A stretch of 64,000 bases of DNA from Aegilops tauschii subsp. strangulata (taxonomy: Eukaryota; Streptophyta; Magnoliopsida; Poales; Poaceae): positions 47,183,290-47,247,289 of the forward strand of contig NC_053039.3 of assembly GCF_002575655.3 (NCBI RefSeq). Reading direction: 5' to 3'. This document shows, one piece after another, positions 47,861-58,960 of this stretch (positions are counted from its first letter, which is position 1; the number at the start of each line of letters is the position of its first letter). A program made the position numbers and the translations under genes. The notes under the pieces were generated by a model. It saw only the letters and a list, made by a program, of their open reading frames with translations, was not told where the DNA came from and did not search any database.

Positions 47861-49112
47861 TGAAGTTCATCTGATTATGAACTCCCACTCAGATAGACAT
47901 CCCTCTAGTCATCTAAGTGAAACATGATCCGAGTTTAACTAGGTCGTGTCCGATCATCACGTGAGACGGACTAGTCAAGATCGGTGAACATCTCCATGTT
48001 GATCGTATCTTCTATACGACTCATGCTCGACCTTTCGGTCCTCCGTGTTCCGAGGCCATGTCTGTACATGCTAGGCTCGTCAAGTCAACCTAAGTGTATT
48101 GCGTGTGTGCCGAGGCCATGTCTGTACATGCTAGGCTCGTCAACACCCGTTGTATTCGAACGTAAGAATCTATCACACCCGATCATCACGTGGTGCTTCG
48201 AAACGACGAACCTTCGCAACGGTGCACAGTTAGGGTGAACACTTTCTTGAAATTATTATAAGGGATCATCCTACTTGCTACCGTCATTCTAAGCAAATAA
48301 GATGCAAAAACATGATAAACATCACATGCAATCAAATAGTGACATGATATGGCCAATATCATTATGCTCCTTTGATCTCCATCTTCGGGGCACCATGATC
48401 ATCTTTGTCACCGGCATGACACCATGATCTCCATCATCATGACCTCCATCATTGTGTCTTCATGAAGTCGTCACGCCAACGATTACTTCTACTTCTATGG
48501 CTAACTCGTTTAGCAACAAGTAAAGTAATTTACATGGCGTTATTCAATGACACGCAGGTCATGCAAAATAATAAAGACAACTCCTATGGCTCCTGCCGGT
48601 TGTCATACTCATCGACATGCAGGTCGTGATTCTTATTACAAGAATATGATCAATCTCATACATCACATATATCATTCATCACATCTTCTGGCCATATCAC
48701 ATCACATAGCACTTGCTGCAAAAACAAGTTAGACGTCCTCTAATTGTTGTTGCAAGTTTTTACGTGGTTTGTAGGTTTCTAGCAAGAACGTTTCTTACCT
48801 ACGTATGACCACAACGTGATTTGCCAATTTCTATTTACCCTTCATAAGGACCCTTTTCATCGAATCCGTTCCGACTAAAGTAGGAGAGACAGACACCCGC
48901 TAGCCACCTTATGCAACTTGTGCATGTTAGTCGGTGGAACCTGTCTCACGTAAGAGTACGTGTAAGGTCGGTCCGGGCCGCTTCATCCTACAATGCCGCC
49001 GAAACAAGAAAAGACTAGTAGCGGCAAGAAGAATTGGCAAACTCAACGCCCACAACTACTTTGTGTTCTACTCGTGCATAGTAACTACGCATAGACCTGG
49101 CTCTGCTACCAC
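47861..49112 (-). other. Untranslated leader and primer site of element E
   Basis: Closely matches the leader of D (50992-52304). It includes the 60 bp tandem duplication (around 48055-48150). Next to the right LTR the minus strand reads GTGGTAGCAGAGCC, one mismatch from the standard initiator tRNA-Met site TGGTATCAGAGC. D and F read GTGGCATCATGAGC there. Confidence 0.8.
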
Positions 49113-50833
49113 TGTAGGGAATCGTAGCATAATTTAAAATTTTCCTACGTTCACCAAGATGCATCTATGGAGTCTACTAGCAACGAGGGGAAAGGAGTGC
49201 ATCTACATACCCTTGTAGATCGCGAGCGGAAGCGTTCCAATGAACGTGGATGACGGAGTCGTACTCGCCGTGATCCAAATCACCGATGACCGAGTGCCGA
49301 ACGTACGGCACCTCCGCGTTCAACACACGTACGGTGCAGCGACGTCTCCTCCTTCTTGATCCAGCAAGGGGGGAGGAGAGGTTGATGGAGATCCAACAGC
49401 ACGACGACGTGGTGGTGGATGTAGCGGGTCTCCGGCAGGGCTTCGCAAGCTTCTGCGAGAGAGAGAGAGGTGTTGCAGGGGAGGAGGGAGGCGCCCAAGG
49501 CTTAGATCTTGCTGCCCTCCCTTCCCCCCCACTATATATAGGGCCAAGGGAGAGGGGGGCGCAGCCTTGCCCCTTCCTCCAAGGAAGGGTGCGGCCAGGG
49601 GGAGTCCTTCCCCCCCCAAGGCACCTCGGAGGTGCCTTCCCCCTTTAGGACTCTCCCCTTTTTCTTATCTCTTGCGCATGGGCCTCTTGGGGCTGGTGCC
49701 CTTGGCCCATATAGGCCAAGGCGCACCCCTTACAGCCCATGTGGCCCCCCGGGGCTGGTGGACCCCCTTGGTGGATCCCCGGACCCCTTTCGGCACTCCC
49801 GGTACAATACCGATAAAGCGCGAAACCTTTCCGGCGACCAAAATAAGACTTCCCATATATAAATCTTTACCTCCGGACCATTCTGGAACCTCTCGTGACG
49901 TCCGGGATCTCATCCGGGACTCCGAACAACTTTCGGGTTTCCGCATATATATATCTCTACAACCCTAGCGTCACCGGACCTTAAGTGTGTAGACCCTACG
50001 GGTTCGGGAGACATGCAGACATGACCGAGACGCCTCTCCGGTCAATAACCAACAGCGAGATCTGGATACCCATGTTGGCTCCCACATGTTCCATGATGAT
50101 ATCATCGGATGAACCACGGTGTCGAGGATTCAATCAATCCGTATGCAATTCCCTTTGTCAAACGGTATGTTACTTGCCCGAGATTCGATCGTCGGTATCC
50201 CAATACCTTGTTCAATCTCGTTACCGGCAAGTCTCTTTACTCGTACCGCAATGCATGATCCCGTGACTAACGCCTTAGTCACATTGAGCTCATTATGATG
50301 ATGCATTACCGAGTGGGCCCAGAGATACCTCTCCGTTTACACGGAGTGACAAATCCCAGTCTCGATCCGTGCCAACCCAACAGACACTTTCGGAGATACC
50401 CGTAATGCACCTTTATAGTCACCCAGTTACGTTGTGACGTTTGGCACACCCAAAGCACTCCTACGGTATCCGGGAGTTGCACGATCTCATGGTCTAAGGA
50501 AAAGATACTTGACATTGGAAAAGCTCTAGCAAACGAAACTACACGATCTTTTATGCTATGCTTAAGTTGGGTCTTGTCCATCACATCATTCTCCTAATGA
50601 TGTGATCCCGTTATCAATGACATCCAATGTCCATAGTCAGGAAACCATGACTATCTGTTGATCAACGAGCTAGTCAACTAGAGGCTTACTAGGGACACGT
50701 TGTGGTCTATGTATTCACACATGTATTACGATTTCCGGACAATACAATTATAGCATGAATAATAGACAATTACCATGAACAAAGAAATATAATAATAACC
50801 ATTTATTATTGCCTCTAGGGCATATTTCCAACA
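49113..50833 (-). repeat. 5' LTR of element E (1721 bp)
   Basis: Same ends as the 3' LTR (TGTAGGG...TTCCAACA). The differences are a few substitutions and homopolymer or GA-repeat length changes. It is followed by the ATTGG duplicate. Confidence 0.95.
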
Positions 50834-50991
50834 ATTGGTGCTTCACCTAGCGGTGCTTCTAAGACATAATCTTTCTTGGCTACTATGAGGATGAGCCTCA
50901 GGTTCCGGACCCAGTCCGTATAATTGCTGCCATCATCTTTCAGCTTGGTTTTCTCTAGGAACGCATTGAAATTGAGGACAACGTTGGCCAT
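50834..50991 (-). pseudogene. Start of gag of element D, cut off by element E
   Basis: The minus-strand ATG at 50991 begins MANVVLNFNAFLEKTKLKDD, as in A and F. It is open for about 50 codons to the ATTGG insertion site of E, and the rest of the gene resumes at 42261. Confidence 0.92.
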
Positions 50992-52304
50992 TTGATCTAC
51001 AAGACATAGTGTAAAGATTTTAGACTAAGTTCATGATAATTAAGCTCATATAATCAAATTATTTAATGAACTCCCACTCAGATAGACATCCCTCTAGTCA
51101 TCTAAGTGAAACATGATCCGAGTTAACTAGGTCGTGTCCGATCATCACGTGAGACGGACTAGTCAAGATCGGTGAACATCTCCATGTTGATCGTATCTTC
51201 TATACGACTCATGCTGGACCTTTCGGTCCTCCGTGTTCCGAGGCCATGTCTGTACATGCTAGGCTCGTCAAGTCAACCTAAGTGTATTGCGTATGTTCCG
51301 AGGCCATGTCTGTACATGCTAGGCTCGTCAACACCCGTTGTATTCGAACGTTAGAATCTATCACACCCGATCATCACGTGGTGCTTCGAAACAACGAACC
51401 TTCGCAACGGTGCACAGTTAGGGGGAACACTTTCCTTGAAATTATTATAAGGGATCATCTTACTTACTACCGTCGTTCTAAGCAAATAAGATGCAAAAAC
51501 ATGATAAACATCACATGCAATCAAATAGTGACATGATATGGCCAATATCATTTTGCTCCTTTGATCTCCATCTTCGGGGCACCATGATCATCTTCGTCAC
51601 CGGCATGACACCATGATCTCCATCATCATGATCTCCATCATTGTGTCTTCATGAAGTCGTCACGCCAATGATTACTTCTACTTCTATGGCTAACGCCTTT
51701 AGCAACAAAGTAAAGTAATTTACATGGCGTTATTTAATGACACGCAGGTCAGACAAAATAATAAAGACAACTCCTATGGCTCCTGCCGGTAGTCATACTC
51801 ATCGACATGCAAGTCGTGATTCCTATTACAAGAATATGATCAATCTCATACATCACATATATCATTCATCACATCTTCTGGCCATATCACATCACATAGC
51901 ACTTGCTGCAAAAACAAGTTAGACGTCCTCTAATTGTTGTTGCAAGTTTTTACGTGGTTTGTAGGTTTCTAGCAAGAACGTTTTCTTACCTACGTATGAC
52001 CACAACGTGATTTGCCAATTTCTATTTACCCTTCATAAGGACCCTTTTCATTGAATCCGTTCCGACTAAAGTAGGAGAGACAGACACCCGCTAGCCACCT
52101 TATGCAACTAGTGCATGTCAGTCGGTGGAACCTGTCTCACGTAAGCGTACGTGTAAGGTCGGTCCGGGCCGCTTCATCCTACAATGCCGCCGAAACAAGG
52201 AAAGACTAGTAGCGGCAAGAAGAATTGGCAAACTCAACGCCCACAACTACTTTGTGTTCTACTCGTGCATAGTAACTACGCATAGGCCTGGCTCATGATG
52301 CCAC
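50992..52304 (-). other. Untranslated leader of element D
   Basis: Homologous to 1-1175 (opposite strand). It has the duplicated GACGAGCCTAGCATGTACAG motif (around 51240-51330). The primer site beside the LTR reads GTGGCATCATGAGCC on the minus strand. Confidence 0.8.
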
Positions 52305-54024
52305 TGTTGGGAATCGTAGCATAATTTTAAAATTTTCCTACGCTCACCAAGATGCATCTATGGAGTCTACTAGCAACGAGGGGAAAGGAGTGCATCTACA
52401 TACCCTTGTAGATCGCGAGCGGAAGCGTTCCAATGAACGTGGATGACGGAGTCGTACTCGCCGTGATCCAAATCACCGATGACCGAGTGCCGAACGTACG
52501 GCACCTCCGCGTTCAACACACGTACGGTGCAGCGACGTCTCCTCCTTCTTGATCCAGCAAGGGGGGAGGAGAGGTTGATGGAGATCCAACAGCACGACGA
52601 CGTGGTCGTGGATGTAGCGGGTCTCCGGCAGGGCTTCGCAAGCTTCTGCGAGAGAGAGAGAGAGGTGTTGCAGGGGAGGAGGGAGGCGCCCAAGGCTGTA
52701 GGTTGCTGCCCTCCCTCCCCCCCTTTATATAGGCCCCCTGGGGGGGCGCCGGCCCTAGAGATGAGATCTCATGGGGGGCGGCGGCCAAAGGGGGGGAAGG
52801 GGTTGCCTTGCCCCCCAAGGCAAGGGGAAGCCCCCCCTCCCTAGGGTTCCCAACCCTAGGCGCATGGGGGGAGGCCCATGGGGGGGCGCCCAGCCCACTA
52901 GGGGCTGGTTCCCTTCCACTTTCAGCCCATGGGGCCCTCCGGGATAGGTGGCCCCACCCGGTGGACCCCCGGGACCCTTCCGGTGGTCCCGGTACAATAC
53001 CGGTAACCCCCGAAACTTTCCCGGTGGCCGAAACATGACTTCCTATATATAATTCTTCACCTCCGGACCATTCCGGAACCTCTCGTGACGTCCGGGATCT
53101 CATCCGGGACTCCGAACAACTTTCGGGTTTCCGCATACACATATCTCTACAACCCTAGCGTCACCGAACCTTAAGTGTGTAGACCCTACGGGTCCGGGAG
53201 ACATGCAGACATGACCGAGACGCCTCTCCGGTCAATAACCAACAGCGGGATCTGGATACCCATGTTGGCTCCCACATGTTCCACGGTGATCTCATCGGAT
53301 GAACCACGATGTCGAGGATTCAGTCAATCCCGTATACAATTCCCTTTGTCAATCGGTATGTTACTTGCCCGAGATTCGATCGTCGGTATCCCAATACCTT
53401 GTTCAATCTCGTTACCGGCAAATCTCTTTACTCGTACCGCAATGCATGATCCCGTGACTAACGCCTTAGTCACATTGAGCTCATTATGATGATGCATTAC
53501 CGAGTGGGCCCAGAGATACCTCTCCGTCACACGGAGTGACAAATCCCAGTCTCGATCCGTGCCAACCCAACAGACACTTTCGGAGATACCCGTAGTGCAC
53601 CTTTATAGTCACCCAGTTACGTTGTGACGTTTGGCACACCCAAAGCACTCCTACGGTATCCGGGAGTTGCACGATCTCATGGTCTAAGGAAAAGATACTT
53701 GACATTGGAAAAGCTCTAGCAAACGAAACTACACGATCTTTTATGCTATGCTTAGGATTGGGTCTTGTCCATTACATCATTCTCCTAATGATGTGATCCC
53801 GTTATCAATGACATCCAATGTCCATAGTCAGGAAACCATGACTATCTGTTGATCAACGAGCTAGTCAACTAGAGGCTTACTAGGGACACGTTGTGGTCTA
53901 TGTATTCACACATGTATTACGATTTCCGGACAATACAATTATAGCATGAATAATAGACAATTACCATGAACAAAGAAATATAATAATAACCATTTATTAT
54001 TGCCTCTAGGGCATATTTCCAACA
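52305..54024 (-). repeat. 5' LTR of element D (1720 bp)
   Basis: Starts TGTTGGGAATCGTAGC and ends TTTCCAACA, followed by the CGCGC duplicate at 54025. It is highly similar to 36682-38398 over its whole length. Confidence 0.95.
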
Positions 54025-55465
54025 CGCGCTGCCTGTCATAAAGGCAGAGCACGCCGTCCTCGATCACGGACTTGCACCCGTGCTTGTCGAGCTGCCCGAG
54101 GCTCACGATGCTCGTCCGCAGTTGGGGGATGTAGTAGACATCCGATAGCGCGCGATGCTCGCCGTTCTTACAGGAGAACATCACCACGCCGCGTCCGCTG
54201 ATCTGCACGACGGAGCCGTAGCCAAAACGCACCGAGCCGCGAACGGACTCGTCCACCTGCGACAACATGTCACGCCGCCCTGTCATGTGATTGCTAGCAC
54301 CAGTATCCAAATACCAGCGGTCGTCGTTTGTGGCGACCGGCACCACGCGAGCTACGTTGAGGAAGATGTCCGTGGTATGCTCTCGTATGCCGCCCACCAT
54401 GCTCGCCGCGTTCACCCCCGCGCAGGTGGCGAGGAGCAAGCCAGGCTGCTCAACCTCGACCTGGGCGACGTTCGCCTGCTGATCCTGCTGCTCGCGCTGG
54501 TCCCGCTCCTTCTTGCGGCACTCTTTCGCCCAGTGTCCTGGGATGCCACAGTAGCGGCAGTTTCCCTTCCGCTTGGGTGTCGCCGGCCCGCCATTGCCGC
54601 GCCCAGTGCTCTGGGCACGACTGCCCCCGCCTTGGAAGTTCTTTGGCTTGCCGTTTCCGCGCCCGCGCCTTGCTCCAGAGCCCGAGGGCGTGTTGCTCTG
54701 GTCGAACAGCTTCTCATGCGCACGCCACTGGTCGATCGTGTACAGCAACTGCGCGCCGGGTGCCGGTGTCTCCTCGCGCTCACGCTCCTCGACGACAAGG
54801 AGCCGGCCGCAAAGTTCCTCGAGGGAGAGCTGCTTGGTGTCGACGAGCGACTCGATCGCCACGGCCATCTCGCGGTATGGGCGTGGTACCGTCCGGAGCA
54901 CCTTGAGGACAGCCTTGTGTTCGTCCACCGGGTCGCCGAGCGCCTGCAGTTCGTCGATGATCGTCCTGAGCCGCATCACATACGACTCGATCCCCTCGCC
55001 GTCCTTGTACCGGAGTGACTCATACTCCGAGCGGCGGGTCTGTGCCTTGGCTTCGCGCACGCGCTCGACACCAACGCGCATGGTCTTCAGGGTGTCCCAC
55101 GCCTCCTTGGTCGTTGCCTTGGCGCCCAGGATCCGCATGAGCTCCGGAGGCACCCCCTTAAGGAGGGCGATCATGGCGCGCCGGTCGTCGCGATCCGAGC
55201 CTTTTCCCGTATCCACCACGCGCCAGAGCTCGTCCGCCTGCAGATGCAGTTTCGTGATCATGGCCCAGTCGGAGTAGTTTGTGCGCGTGAGCATCATCGG
55301 GGGCCCGCCGCCGCCGCCGCTGTGCACGACGCGCTCAACGATGCGCACCCCCGAGCTTTCCTCGGTGGAGAGACGAGCCAGGGACTTCCCAAGCTCCGAG
55401 GCCTCCGCCTTGGCCTTTTCCTCCTCTAGCTTCTTCTGAGCCTTCTCCTCGTCGCTTCCGGCCAT
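54025..55465 (-). pseudogene. gag-protease region of element C, open but cut by element D
   Basis: The minus-strand ATG at 55465 follows the primer site by about 55 nt. A charged N-terminus leads into a UBN2-like Copia Gag (RTNYSDWAMITKLHL). A basic Gly/Arg-rich segment, the knuckle CRYCGIPGHWAKEC and the protease active site YLDTGASNHMTG follow. It is open to the CGCGC site where D inserted, and translation would run on into the LTR of D. The original frame continues at 36676. Confidence 0.92.
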
Positions 55466-55519
55466 CTCTCCGACGGATCAAACACCGTCGGCGCCCAGGA
55501 TGGATCGAACACCACCGAG

Positions 55520-55531
55520 GCTCTGATACCA
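55520..55531 (-). other. Primer binding site of element C
   Basis: On the minus strand it reads TGGTATCAGAGC, exactly the usual complement of initiator tRNA-Met 3' sequence in plant Copia elements. It lies 2 nt inside the right LTR. Confidence 0.9.
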
Positions 55532-55533
55532 CT

Positions 55534-55944
55534 TGTTGTTGCAGATTACCGGCGATCACGAAGGAGAGTCAGAGAGAGAGAGATGGAAGACTGAGACTTG
55601 CGCTGCGAACTGCCTCTACAGCTTTTCGGGGTTTCTGTTATTTAGCAAACTCTAATGTGAGCTGCTGGAAAAGAGGAGGAAATGGTCGCCCACGAACGAG
55701 CCTACAGATCGCGCCATCCCACGATGCTCGTCGTGCTTGAACCCTACATGCTCGCCACGACCTGCGTGATCCATGCCATCCAATGGTGCTGCATCGGGCG
55801 AGCTACAAAGTCGCTAACTACTTAACTGAAAAACTACTGCATCTGTACGTGCACACACACGCTGACAGACTGAACTTTATTCAGCTAACTAACTGAACTA
55901 ACTGAAACTTTCTGAACTTTGTTGGTGCAGCTGATTATCTGATA
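55534..55944 (-). repeat. 5' LTR of element C (411 bp)
   Basis: Plus-strand start TGTTGTTGCAGATTACC. Its outer end reads CTGATA where the other LTR has CTGACA, so the terminal TG (minus strand) is mutated to TA. GGGGA target duplicate at 55945-55949. Confidence 0.93.
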
Positions 55945-56442
55945 GGGGAGGGGGCGCCGACAGGATTTAGAGCATGTTCGGAGCCCGTGACCAGGTCGCC
56001 GACGAGCTCAAGCGGCTGGTGGAGCACTTCGGGAAGCGCGGCGAGAAGGTCCACGCCACCTTCACGGGGCATAGCCTCGGCGGCGCGCTGGCCCAGCTCT
56101 CCGCCAGGGACGTCGCGGCGGCGCACCCGGACGTCCCCGTCCGCGCCGTCACCTTCTCCGCGCCGCGCGTCGGCAACAGGGCCTTCTGCGACGGCCTCAC
56201 GTCGCGCAGCATCAGCGTCCTGCACGTCGTCGTCAAGACCGACCTCGTGCCGACCGTCCCCCGGCGGTGCTCGAGGCCTCCGTCTCCGGAGTGCTGGGCG
56301 GCCTGTGGGCACTGGCCGGCCTCGGGCGGGCATTCAAGTACGTGCACGTCAGCCACGAGCTCGCCCTGAACATCTCCAAGTCACCGTACCTCAAGGATTC
56401 TCATGACCTGGTGGGGTCACACAACCTGGAGATGTGCCTGCA

Positions 56443-56450
56443 CCTGCTGG
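56443..56450 (+). repeat. Target-site duplication CCTGCTGG, left copy
   Basis: Eight bases repeated at 56919-56926. The intact paralogue has the site once (CACCTGCTGGACGG). Confidence 0.95.
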
Positions 56451-56918
56451 TCAGGGTGGACACGGTCCGGGCCGGTCCGGGCCCAGTCCGAGCCGCCGTT
56501 TGGACCGGACGCCGGCGGTCCGGGCTGGACCGGACCGAGCAGTGCAGCACGGCGCGAGGCAGAGGCGTAGTGGCGCGAGGGAAAGAGGGGGAGCAGCAGC
56601 GCGAGGGGACGACGGCGAGAGGCAGAGGTGCGGCAGCGCGAGGTTGTGCCGGGGAGAGGGAGGCGAGAAGAGGGGCGGCACATGCGAGGAAGAGGACGGC
56701 AGTGGCAGTTCGAGTACGGCTCTTCTAATTAACTTTAATTGGGCTGGGCCTTCGGTCCTCCGAGCCGGACCGAGCTTTAACCGGACCGGACCGACCGAAT
56801 TTCGGTCTCGTTTTTACAGACCGGACCGACCATATTATCTAGCGAGCCAGGACCGTACGGTCCGGTCCATAACGGGCCGCGGTCCGGGCCAGAAGCCCGC
56901 TCGTCCCGTCCACCCTAA
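56451..56918. mobile_element. hAT-type MITE (468 bp) in the lipase pseudogene
   Basis: Terminal repeats TCAGGGTGGAC and GTCCACCCTAA (complement TTAGGGTGGAC) and a perfect 8 bp target duplication are the signature of hAT superfamily insertions. Both subterminal regions are packed with GGTCCGG/CCGGACC words, typical of transposase-binding repeats. There is no transposase ORF. The intact paralogue supplies the empty site. Confidence 0.93.
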
Positions 56919-57162
56919 CCTGCTGGACGGCCACGAGACCGCCGCCGGCTAATTCTGGCAGGAGGACGGTGCGCCGCCGCGTGACGTGGCGCTGGTGAAC
57001 AAGTGATCCGCGATGCTGCGCGACATTGAGCTCATTCCGGAGAAGTGGAGCCAGACGGCGAACAAGGGGCTCCAGCGCGGCGGGTCCGGCAGGTGGGTGA
57101 TGCCGGAGCGAGAGCGCGATGACATGCCGGCAAACGACGTGCTGCCGCTGTCAGAGCTGGAC

Positions 57163-57602
57163 GAACGCGTCCGAGGATCTTCCTGTGTGTGCTACTACGC
57201 CCATTCATTTCATGCCTTTGCACGTGCCCTCAGTATCAGCTTGCTTAGTGTGATGATGTGTTCAAGTAAGTAGGGTTTGTTTAGTAAAATGTACATTTGC
57301 TGCATTCGGCAGCAGTGAATTCCACGGTTTCTCCATTACAGAAAAGAAAAGATGTGACTAGGTCTTAGTCGACTGTGATTTAATCAAATCTTAATCAGAT
57401 GACATAACATGCAAAAGAGAAAAGGTAAAAACTGATATAATATCGACGAGACTCGACAGAGATTTAGCAAGACCAGACGATGATTCGTTTCTAACATTGA
57501 TATACAGCATTACATAAAAAAAATGTGTAACGTGCCTCTTGAGTATTCTACCGGTTTCCTTTCTATTTTATTTACCATTTTCGTGTTTATTTTTCCTTTT
57601 AT
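57163..57602. other. 3' flank of the lipase pseudogene
   Basis: The first ~100 bp match the 3' flank of the intact gene. The rest is AT-rich with no gene seen. Confidence 0.5.
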
Positions 57603-57611
57603 TTGACAAAA

Positions 57612-58397
57612 GAGTGAATTCCAGTTTTTACCTTCTATTTTGACATTTTTTACACTAATTACCTCATATAGCAGGATTTCATCCGGTTAACCCATTTAGC
57701 AAGTGTCGCCACAATGTACCCTATTTAAAATTTTGTGTGTTCTGACCGGCTAGTCCCAATTGTCAGGTCCAGCTGGCATGCCACATCGACGGGTTTTTCC
57801 CTGCCTATTTTTGTTACTGATATAATTTAAAATTATGTATGTTTTTCTTCAGCATTATCATATAGGACCTTAAGTATGATTACCCTGGATCAGATTAAAA
57901 GTGGTGTAAATATACTACTTCCTCTGTAAACTAATATAAGAGCGTTTATAATATTAAAGTAATGTTCTAAACGCTCTTATATTAGTTTACGGAAGTACTT
58001 TACTATCTCTGATGCATCTACATATCTAAATATTTGGACGGTGATGCAATCGATTAGGAGTGAGCAACGCAAGCTAGAAGCGACTGGAGGTGAGCGTCGG
58101 GCGAGGCTGACTCAGGCGTTGTGACGTGACGTGCATGACCTCCATCGGCCCTGGCCGTTCGGGAGATGCTGCGAGGACCGATTCATCAAAGAAAAAAATA
58201 GGCAGGGGAAATCTGTTGATGTGGCATGCGAGTTGCACTTGACAATTGGGACATGCTGGTCAGAACGCATATAAAATTTTAACAGGGTAAATTCTAGCAA
58301 AACTTTTGTTAAATAAGGTAAAACAGATGAAATTTCGCTAAATTAGGTAATTAGTGTAAGAAATGTCAAAATCAGGGGTAAAAAGTGGAACTCACTC
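57612..58397. mobile_element. Mutator-type MITE (786 bp) with ~200 bp inverted repeats
   Basis: The ends GAGTGAATTCCA and TGGAACTCACTC begin inverted arms of roughly 200 bp (57612-57812 against about 58188-58397), with landmarks TTTTGACATTT, ACACTAATTACCT, CAATTGTCA and GGCATGCCACATC. A perfect 9 bp target duplication TTGACAAAA (57603-57611 and 58398-58406) fits the Mutator superfamily. There is no transposase. A Stowaway MITE sits in its centre. Confidence 0.93.
57916..57997. mobile_element. Stowaway-type MITE (78 bp) nested in the Mutator-type MITE
   Basis: TA-CTTCCTCTGTAAACTAATA and TATTAGTTTACGGAAG-TA form long inverted arms (GAGCGTTTA/TAAACGCTC), and TA is duplicated. The sequence is close in type to the MITE at 25468. 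Confidence 0.92.
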
Positions 58398-58406
58398 TTG
58401 ACAAAA

Positions 58407-58960
58407 TTTTGATAATATACATAACTTATGTATTAATAATTCTTGTTGTTTTTCTTACTTTTTTAAAAATGGGAAAGTTAAAAAGGAAAAATAGAAACGT
58501 ACTTGAAAATTAAAGAATAAGCAAACAGTATTTGGGCGTACAATTGGATAAAAATATAACCATGCTGAACATTATCCAAAATACATGCTGTCAATTTATT
58601 TTAAATAGTTTTATATTTAAAAAATATAGTGAAGATACCCAATAAATGTCCGTGCTTGTGGTCCTGAATGAAGATAGATAAATTTTCCTACATTGTTTTT
58701 GTTAAATCCACATAATTTTATAAGTTCATGTTTATACCTCTTCAAGGCACAAAATAATAAGAATATAATACATATTTAAAACGCACTATAACTGGATTTT
58801 TTTATATGAAAAGGAAAAATAATACAAACTTCGTAAAATAAAATAATACGGAAATAGGATAAGCATCAGGAAAATTGCTTGAAGATATTAAAACAAGTAT
58901 GCCACGCTAATGGGCTGGCTTAATTACATCTCTTACGCGCCAAATACAAGGTTATTTACA
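58407..58960. other. AT-rich intergenic DNA
   Basis: No ORF, RNA gene or repeat boundary is recognised. Confidence 0.5.

Larger units (their letters stand above)
42262..50833 (-). mobile_element. Element E: minus-strand Angela-type Copia with dead interior and near-identical LTRs
   Basis: An 8.57 kb insertion in the gag of D with TSD ATTGG. Both 1721 bp LTRs share the unusual start TGTAGGG and differ at only about a dozen positions by eye. The leader (about 47860-49112) is close to that of D. The coding part between about 44020 and 47860 is full of stops and indels and resembles the old element B more than A or D. Young LTRs around old coding DNA indicate movement in trans of a defective, chimeric element. 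Confidence 0.92.
36682..54024 (-). mobile_element. Element D: minus-strand Angela-type Copia retrotransposon, split by element E
   Basis: Complete insertion in C with TSD CGCGC and LTRs at 36682-38398 and 52305-54024. Without E it is about 8.8 kb, normal for Angela/BARE. Its sequence is very close to A, in opposite orientation. The frame is open except for two stops, both explicable as single C-to-T changes at cytosine-methylation contexts (CAG to TAG, CGA to TGA). Confidence 0.95.
33325..55944 (-). mobile_element. Element C: minus-strand Copia retrotransposon split by element D
   Basis: Two ~412 bp LTRs with a GGGGA target duplication enclose minus-strand gag-protease (54025-55465) and integrase-RT-RNase H (33742-36676). 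Without D (and the CGCGC duplicate) it is about 5.3 kb, the normal size for Copia. A primer site complementary to initiator tRNA-Met lies next to the right LTR. Its proteins are a different Copia family from Angela. By eye the LTRs differ by about four substitutions plus dinucleotide-repeat changes, so it is young. I do not name the family. Confidence 0.94.
55974..57162 (+). pseudogene. Truncated phospholipase A1-II-like pseudogene
   Basis: Homologous to the C-terminal ~230 residues of the lipase at 27623, starting at its RDQVADELKRLV segment. The N-terminal half is absent. GHSLGGAL with the catalytic Ser and VKTDLVPTVP are kept. Lesions: a 1-nt deletion near 56263, a hAT-type MITE inserted at 56451 within the His-containing region, TAA near 56949 and TGA near 57004. 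The normal stop is changed (GAC GAA where the gene has GAC TAA). Homology continues into the 3' flank. The copy cannot give a working enzyme. Confidence 0.92.
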
